From NCBI GenBank assembly GCA_003024175.1, contig MDYQ01000441.1:80068-144067 (forward strand): a DNA stretch of 64,000 bases, written 5' to 3'. A program made the translations under genes and the position numbers. Positions 57,206 to 64,000 of the stretch are shown one piece after another. The first letter of the stretch is position 1; every line of letters begins with the position of its first letter. Origin of the DNA: Planoprotostelium fungivorum (Eukaryota > Evosea > Variosea > Cavosteliida > Cavosteliaceae). The notes below the pieces were generated by a model that was not told where the DNA came from, did not search any database, and worked only from the letters and a program-made list of their open reading frames with translations.

Positions 57206-58678
57206 ATGACGCTCAACGAGACAGAGCAGAAGTACTATTCCCACCTCTTCAGTCTGGCCGACACAGGTTTCATCATCCTGCCATTTGAAACCTCTGACCG
57301 AATCGCAGACAGAGATGGAAAAGTATCGGGGAAGGAGGGAGCACCCTTTTTGAGGAAGTCAGAGCTGTCAGACAAGGCACTGGAGAAGATTTGGGCGGCG
57401 TCTGATACAGAAGCTACCGGTTTCCTACATCCCAAAGAGTTCGCGATCGCCATGCGTCTCGTAGCTCATGCTCAATATCAAGTCCAGAATCAAAAGAAGA
57501 ACAATCTTCCCGTCGTTGAGCCCGATATCAACATCAATAACATTAAGAATGTGATGGGTAAGAAGAATGCAACGACCTACACCTCGATAACGGTCAACAG
57601 GTCTACCCAAGTTCAAAGACATTCCTACACCTTCCATGTTTCCGATTGCCTTCTCACAGGAAGACATCCACAAGTACGACCACCTCTTCATGCACGCAGA
57701 CACCAACCACGATGGTTTTGTAGACGGTGAGCCCTCCATATCCTCCGAACATGATCATCCACCCTTCATATCGTATGATATCATTCAACTGACTCTTCTT
57801 CAGGTAACGAAGCGAAAGCTTATTTCTCAAAGGCAAAGATAACCACGGAGAAGTTGGCCCGCATATGGTGAACCTCATCGACTCACCGTCATGCTTAGTC
57901 CTCAACAGGGAACTCTCAGAGCAGGACGGTGACAGCAAATTGAACATCTGCGAGTTCAGGATCGCCATGCACCTCATCTACTGGACTCTGAAGAACGAGG
58001 TGAAGAGAACATCATCTACAACGTTGTAGATTGACGTCAGTAGGAGCTGCCTCAGAGCATTCCCCCCAGCTTGGTCGAGTCTTCGAAGAGCATACCACCT
58101 TCTGCCACTCAACCCGCTGCCAACCAGTTTGTCGCCACACCACCACAGTCCCAGCCACAGACCAACTACAACCAGCAGTACAACTTCAACCAGCCCGCTC
58201 AGAACTACAACGCCCCCGCCCAGCAGGGTAACATGAACAATTTCGGTGGAAATTTCGGATTCAACGACTCGAATTTTCCGATCAACAACAACGAGGCGAA
58301 CAACCGAGGAGGAATGTATTACCAGGGCAACGTGAACCAGCCGGTGAGCCAAATTGATGAGGCGTGGAGAATGATCGTGATCAGCAGAACAACTTCAACC
58401 AAGCACCAAACAACCAGTACTACAACAACAACAACATGCCCAACAACCCTTACCAGCAGCAGGGTAACATGAATCCTCAGATGGTGAGATGAAATGCATT
58501 CAAAGTTCTCACAGAGTAGAACCAGGGAGGATTCGTACAGTCTGCACCCAAGTTGGGAGACCCCAACATGAGAGGAAACATCCAACAGTATGCCCTCCCC
58601 GGTGCTTCCTTCGAGACCAGGGCCAACTTCCAGAACGACTTGACAAAGGCCGTGCAATCTCGTCCACAAGGGAGATAA
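57206..58678 (+). CDS. EH-domain endocytic protein (Eps15/Ede1-like)
   Basis: Two EH domains that bind NPF peptides. Start at 57206 (MTLNETEQKYYSHLFSLADT). A 42-nt intron with an unusual GTTTCA donor leads to DRDGKVSGKEGAPFLRKSEL and KIWAASDTEATGFLHPKEFA. The second EH domain has YDHLFMHADTNHDGFVDG (EF-hand loop), NEAKAYFSKAKIT and LSEQDGDSKLNICEFRIAM. A Gln/Asn/Pro-rich tail with many NYN and NNN runs follows, ending AVQSRPQGR at 58678. One intron (57999-58044) contains the 18-nt palindrome. Likely a clathrin-coat scaffold. Confidence 0.88.
58014..58031 (+). repeat. 18-nt inverted repeat ATCTACA-ACGT-TGTAGAT in an EH-gene intron
   Basis: Identical to 37081-37098. It sits in the 46-nt intron between LKNE and ELPQS, followed by TGACGTCAGTAG at the acceptor. 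Confidence 0.9.
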
Positions 58679-58817
58679 TAAATACTCTGCTGCTCTTTCT
58701 CTCCTTGTTCATTCTTTATGTATCGGTATTGTGCTCTTCATCTCACGAGTGCTCTTCATCATCGGCTGTGTGTCGATGATGTGGATGACGCATGTGATCA
58801 CACGTTTCCTCTCTCTT

Positions 58818-61800
58818 TTATTGTCTCACAACCTCTCCCGATATCAGAGTCTGCAAGTGTTTCATCAGCGATGGATCCATACCGTTCAACACCTATCTCC
58901 ATCAGCATTCTCCCTCCTCCACCACTCACTTGTTGAAAGTATTGTCCGTGTATCGCCGAGGCCTCGTTCATCTTGTTGATGAGATGATCTCTCATCTTTG
59001 CGTTGTTGACTGGATCACTCTTGTACAGCTGTTTCTTCACCAGATGAACTCCCTTGGGTGCAATGTCATCGTCGTCCAACCTGACATCCCCTCAATATCC
59101 ATCGTTGTCGTTTCAACTCACTCTTCCAGCCAAGAGGCCTCTTGTGTATCGTGTGAGACTCGGAGTGCAATGTTGATGATCTGGGATGTGTAGCTCAATG
59201 TCTCTCCCTTCAGTAGCAGATTGCAGACGGAGAGGGCACACAGTTTACGGATTCTCGGCTGAGCTACGTCTTCCAACTGCTGGATGTCAATTGAATCGAT
59301 GGGAGTGGATGTCTTCACCTTATCGAACCAGATGTCTAAGAAGCTGTTGAGGAGTTTGTTCGAGGCATCCAAACGAATGAAGAAGGAGAAGAAGAGGTCC
59401 GGGGTCGCCAGGAGGACTCTCGCAAAGATGACGAAGTAGTGAGACACCAGCAGATCCGATTCCTTTTCGTCTCTTCAGCTTCATCCACCATCATGATTCA
59501 CCTTTCCAGATAGAACACCGGCGAGCAGCTGCTGTATGACTGGGTCCAACACCTGCCTCCGCGTCAGACGAACTGACCACCTACCCTGCATCTCACCTGC
59601 ACACCCTCCTGTGGGAACAGCTGCAGCAAGATCTCCATCGGCCTCAGGGTCCACATCATCGCCTCGTCTAAATATTTCCCCACGATTGAAGAGAAGACGG
59701 ACACGATGGCCGGGGCGTACACCTGCCTCCATCAATCTACAACACTGTAGATGACGACTCACCCTCAGAAATTCCGCCCTGCCGAGTAACAGGTACTCCT
59801 CTATGATCTTCATGATCGTTCTCAGATGCTCCGACGAGGCCGCAACCATTGGAGGGATCATGGGAAATATTCCCATCAGCTCGTCAAGGAAGTTGGGAGA
59901 GTGAATGAGTACGTTGAGCCACAGATTGAGACCATCTTCCATCAGATAGACTGAATCTGGGTGGGAGATGTTGGTGGAGTGGGCAATGATGGGAAGGCAG
60001 AAGCGTAGAATGTCCGAGACGGTGGACTCTTGGGTGGAGGCATCCAATTGATCGGAGGAAGAGGCAGTGGCTGTGAGAAGCAGGGAGGCAGTCTGGAGGA
60101 CGCTTCCCCTGTTGGATGTCAACGGTGCACCCGTTTCGATCGATGGATCGATTCGTGTGGAGAGAGTTCGAATTGTATCAGAGTACAGATGGAAGACAGA
60201 TGAGAGGGTGAAGTTTGGAGAAGCAAGAGATGTGTCACCTGAGTAGATTGTATGATTCACTGGATCTTGTGACGGACCAGAGAGAAGACAGTTGCTCTGC
60301 GATCCTCCTTGAATAAGGAAAGATGGCTACCTCCAATTGGGAGATCAAGATCGAAATGACTCCAAGTAACTGCAATTTGGATTCACACTCTTCCACCTGA
60401 GACAGCAGCTTGAAGAGGAGAACCACCGTTCTGTCCAGATGTTCTAAGAATGGATTCACGTAAAACTGTACGTCATCGATGACTGTTGTGAATCAAGGAG
60501 ATTTCGAAGAGATTTCGGAAATTTGAGAGGATACGTGACTTGAGGGCGGAGGCAGCGGTGAGACGTACAACGAGATCTTTCTCGTCCAGCATGTTGATGA
60601 GGCTCAAATAAATGGTCCCCCTCAGCTCCCCAGGTACCTTACTCACCCACCTCTTGATGATGGTGGCTGATGACGTCATCAGCCCGAGATTTCCACGAGA
60701 TCTCACCGATACGAGCGCGGATGATCTTGTACATGTCGACGTCGACAGACAACTCTTGACGTAACTCGTTCTGAAACCAAGACTCGAAATCTACGTTGTC
60801 ATACAGCCAGTAGCTGCCCTGAGCTAACGCAGAGTAACAAGCATCTCTCATCAGGATCTACACTGTGTCACACATCGATCTATCCTCCTCTCACCTGATG
60901 GATGTCCCTTGGATTCGAATCGTTGTTCTTCAGTATGTTCGTCACCATCTGGATGACCATGGGCAGCACCCACTCTCTGAACACTTCCAACAAGGACAAG
61001 AACAGACACTCTGCACAAGGCTACCTCCTTCAGCTCTCCCCTCCCATTCACTCTCACCTTGAGTTTGTCCTGCCAGCTCTCCATCTCTTGTTCGTTGAAG
61101 AAATCTTCTGGATCATTCTCCCACTCTTCCAGTGTCTTTGGCGTCATGGGAAAGAGCCTCACGATCAATTTCTCCATCAGCCGACAGACGAAAGCCTGCG
61201 AGAAGAAATTTTGGATGAGAATCCTGGCCTCCAACACGGCCGACTGGTTGGCCCATTCATCGTCGGCTCCAGGGTGCACCTTGTGATGACGTCATCACTC
61301 GAACGTACGGTACGTACGGAGGATGTCTCACCGGTTGGTATGCCGTTGCCTCCACAGAATTCTTCATGAAGAGCATGCACTGGATCATGAATGTCTCGTC
61401 CATCTGTGTGATCTGCCATCATCAGATCCATCTGTCACTGACGATCCATCACCTGAGATAGATCTCGATCCACCCAGTGGAAGAAGTTCTGAGAGAAGAT
61501 GTCTAAGAAGGGGCCCAGCATCTTGCAGAAGGCAACCGGTTTTCCAACTTGACACTGAACGATGAGTTTGGACATTCGATTCAGTATCTTTGTCGTTCCT
61601 TCGCTCAGTGGATTGCCATTCAGATTCTGCTCTGCCGAGTATAAATCATTTACGGTGGATTTTAATGTGAAATGTTGGGACGTGAATCGAGATTGAGCCC
61701 AGTGTAAGATGTGTAGAGGATAGAGAGATAGACTCACTGCATATGCAAAGAGATTTCATGCGATCATGAGCGAGACCGAAAAATTGGACGACCTCAGGTA

Positions 61801-62868
61801 CATCTCCAAAATCAGCAATTCCCTCGGTGATGATGGTGCTCATCATCTTCAGACACAAGACGATGATGTCGATCATGGTCATCAGACTCTGCGTGGGCAC
61901 GTTGGGTGCTATACCGGAGGCCCACGATTGAAGCACGGACAGCAGAGCATCCGTGTAAGCCAGCCACAATTTCACGTTCCTCACAAAGAGGTGAGGTGAT
62001 ATCTGTCGGTGTCAGATGATGATCTCATCAACATCACGCACCGAGGCAAATTCTCTCTTATCGGTGGCCAACCTCTTTGAACTGAGAGTCTTGATGACAT
62101 GATGGAGGGACAAGAGGGCTCTGTATCTCTTCCTCTCTGCGGAGGGGTTGTTGACCAGCACGGTGATGTTTCCACTGTTGGTGGGATCTTGTTCGATGTT
62201 TTGAATCAATTGGTTGGGGAGGTCTCTCCTGTGATGTGATGTTTAGAGGATGATACGAGATGGTAGAGGGATCACCATTGTTGGGGATAATCGGTGCGGC
62301 AGATGGATGCGATGATCAACGCCAACTGGAGGGCGATCTGAAGAGAAGACATCAGATCGATTGAAAGATGAGAGCGTCACCTGCGGGTTCTCTTCGTCTT
62401 GTTCTAGGAGTGTCTTTCTCAGGTATTCCTTCTCCTGATCGCTGATAGAGTTTCTGTTTGGGTATTAGAAATCTGAATGTGATCGAGATGGACAAGCAAA
62501 GAAAACATGCTCACGAGTTAGCTTTCTTCTTCCACTGACGATTGACGGTGTTTTTGAGTATCAGAATCGCATTTTGCCTGAGTGCCACCGTTACGTCGGG
62601 TTGATTGGCCACCATCTGGAAAGATTGAGAACGGAATCGTTTTATCGTTGCGCCTGAATATGTCTGTACTCTATCGAGCACGATGATTCATCGTGATCAA
62701 AATGAGAATCACCAATAGAAGTGAGCAATAGCCTGGGACGGACTCCCATGATAATAGTTGAGTCTCAGCGGGTTGTCTGAACTGGGCATCAGGGGAGAGG
62801 GTGTGATTTAAGACATTGATTAGACCGGGCAGATGAGAAGGATTGAAAGCCTCTGGTGCGCCCGCCAT
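58818..62868 (-). CDS. IPO11: Importin-11 (importin-beta family)
   Basis: Nuclear import receptor for UBE2E-type E2 enzymes and L12 in animals. The start at 62868 gives MAGAPEAFNPSHLPGLI; the importin N-terminal region has RQPAETQLLSWESVPGY. Family-matching blocks follow: HHVIKTLSSKRLATDKREF, EEWENDPEDFFNEQE, YWLYDNVDFESWFQNEL, INMLDEKDLVVRLTAASALK, VYLMEDGLNLWLNVL and SEHLRTIMKIIEEYLLLG. The C-terminus is NEASAIHGQYFQQ plus a short last exon, stop 58818-58820. It has about 20 short introns. One carries the 18-nt palindrome (59735-59752), another CCGTACGTACCGTACGT. Confidence 0.9.
59735..59752 (-). repeat. 18-nt inverted repeat in an importin-11 intron
   Basis: ATCTACA arms around a 4-nt centre, in a 39-nt intron between EFLR and VYAPAIVSVF. 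The transcribed strand continues TTGATGGAGGCAG to the acceptor. Confidence 0.9.
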
Positions 62869-63197
62869 CAGTACTCGACTGCGTATGTGTGCTCTTCGAT
62901 GCAATGAGAGTGGTGACGGTGTTGGGCTACAACACCTTCCGTGTTGAAAAATAAATGATTTATTTCCACTCCCACTTCGAAGATCTCAGTTGTATAGAGC
63001 TTTCACATCGTCAACATCAAATGTACCATCCATTTGAACATGCGTCAGATGTTTATTATCAGAAGTGGAGAGCGATCATCACTCTTGGTGATAGGATTTT
63101 CGCTAAGTTGATGATTCTCCTGCTCCAATTGGGCAGACGGTTCATGTTGGTGATAGAGAAACTCGTTCCACACGAGAGATTCACCACAGATCAATTT

Positions 63198-63694
63198 GTA
63201 GATGATTGGACAGAAAACAGAGGCATTTTGACCTGTATCTCGTTCATCGTCAGACGCACCATCGCCAACGTCTCATCATCACCTTGTCCAAAAGAGCCTT
63301 GACCATGAGGGCTCCCACAACGAGCAGAGTCTTCTTGTTTACTTCGGTTGTCAAGCCTCCTCCGTTCACCCCGCGTCGGACAATTAATGGTTCACGACGA
63401 ACGAAGCAAACAAGATCGACCTTGCTCTGGACAATCTGAGAGTCGATTACTTTGATGAAGATTACGTCCCGTCTCGATCTGAAGCGACCACTGGTTGACG
63501 GCCAGCATGAAGGTCTTGTAAGAAGAGCCCTTCATGTTCACACGGAAAGGAACTAGAAGAGTCAATGTGATGCCGAAATGTGACGAATCACTTCGATCGC
63601 TGGCTCTCGGATTATGAAGATCTCTCATTCTCTTGAGATGACCGGGTAATGGCTCGGTGGGGCCCATGGTTGTGTCATCGTCCACACATCTCAT
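63198..63694 (-). CDS. Hypothetical membrane-anchored protein, last gene before the telomere
   Basis: The start is at 63694 (MRCVDDDTTMGPTEPLPGHL) or the Met at 63667. An intron near 63553-63588 joins to PFRVNMKGSSYKTFMLAV and a long exon with NQWSLQIETGR, VIFIKVIDSQIVQSKVDL and NKKTLLVVGALMVKALLDK, whose end is a possible membrane helix. A 50-nt intron then gives KMPLFSVQSSTN and a stop near 63198. An alternative frame (CPIIYKLICGESL) continues to about 63048. I do not recognise the family. The start codon lies only ~140 bp from the telomeric array. Confidence 0.5.
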
Positions 63695-63830
63695 TTGGAC
63701 GTGCAATAATGGGTTCAGGAGTGCCTAAACCCTGGTCCACCGGTTGGAACACGGGGGAGGTCTCTCCTCCTCTGTGGCTGTGTCTATGGTTGTGCTCTCC
63801 TCAAACTTCAATGATGGCTCGATTATGTCG
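63695..63830. other. Subtelomeric spacer
   Basis: About 135 bp of unique sequence between the last gene and the telomeric array. It contains one reversed telomere-like word (CCTAAACCC, 63724-63732). No gene was seen. Confidence 0.6.
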
Positions 63831-64000
63831 GGGTTTAGGGTTTAGGGTTTAGGGTTTAGGGTTTAGGGTTTAGGGGTTTAGGGGTGGGGGGTTTAGGGGG
63901 TTTAGGTGGGGTTTAGGGTTTAGGGGTTTAGGTTTTAGGGTTTAGGGGTTTAGGGGTTTAGGGTTTAGGGTTTAGGGTTTAGGGTTTAGGGTTTAGGTTT
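63831..64000 (+). repeat. Telomeric repeat array (TTTAGGG type)
   Basis: GGGTTTA repeats run to the end of the window with the G-rich strand toward the end, as expected for a right chromosome end. Variant units occur in the middle (TTTAGGGG, TTTAGGTGGGG, TTTTAGGG, GGGGTGGGGGG); the last ~45 bp are regular TTTAGGG. Confidence 0.95.

Noticed and set aside
58100-58240. Several ACTACAAC words in the EH gene tail as motif copies
   Set aside because: They encode the NYN-rich tail and are explained by codon use.
62955-63302. Plus-strand 115-codon frame near the chromosome end
   Set aside because: Probably antisense to the minus-strand gene and its downstream region; no family features.

Overview
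This is nuclear DNA of a unicellular eukaryote, ending at a chromosome end: the last ~170 bases are a TTTAGGG-type telomeric array running off the right edge. Protein-coding genes are split by many short GT-AG introns (mostly 25-80 nt), intergenic gaps are often 20-150 bp, and two Pol III tRNA genes are present. The gene set (WASH complex subunit 4, coronin, F-BAR/RhoGAP, ankyrin/SAM/TKL-type kinases, Anp1/Mnn9-type glycosyltransferase, ependymin-like secreted protein) suits an amoebozoan, perhaps protosteloid. That assignment is inference from gene content only.

Layout. 0-7 kb: a left-truncated secreted protein gene, several unrecognised genes, GRWD1/Rrb1. 7-11 kb: NatB catalytic subunit NAA20 and an F-BAR/RhoGAP gene. 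11.1-13.7 kb: a ~2.6 kb mobile element with long inverted repeats carrying a broken nuclease/kinase-like effector gene. 13.8-27.7 kb: a multipass membrane protein, an F-box-like ankyrin gene with near-identical repeats, an RNA ligase, COA3, coronin, a CBS-domain protein and unknown genes. 27.9-35.1 kb: WASHC4, AcpS, Anp1-like mannosyltransferase. 35.2-42.2 kb: BTAF1/MOT1. 42.3-43.3 kb: tRNA-Val(AAC) and tRNA-Gly(GCC) flanking ankyrin-gene relics. 43.4-50.5 kb: one or two kinase genes, the larger with ankyrin, SAM-like and catalytically defective OTU-like regions. 50.8-58.7 kb: DHFR, a small ankyrin protein, ArfGAP1, an ependymin-like/YfaP-like secreted protein, an F-box-like gene, an EH-domain protein. 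58.8-63.7 kb: importin-11 and one unknown gene, then subtelomere and telomere.

Functional links are loose: membrane traffic and actin (F-BAR/RhoGAP, coronin, WASHC4, ArfGAP1, EH protein), mitochondrial function (COA3, AcpS), ribosome assembly and nuclear transport (GRWD1, importin-11), and transcription (BTAF1). Several neighbours are head-to-head with 70-150 bp between start codons.

The most unusual signal is in the introns. Five introns in four gene regions contain an 18-nt inverted repeat ATCTACA-NNNN-TGTAGAT. The half-site GTTGTAGAT recurs about 30 times, mostly between 36 and 60 kb, and often supplies the 3' splice site. A second AT-rich word (TTTATTTCATTTTATTTC) recurs in more than 20 introns, and a third sequence (CCGTACGTACCGTACGT) is shared by two introns. 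This looks like introns seeded from dispersed short elements (introner-like), or an unusual conserved intron signal.
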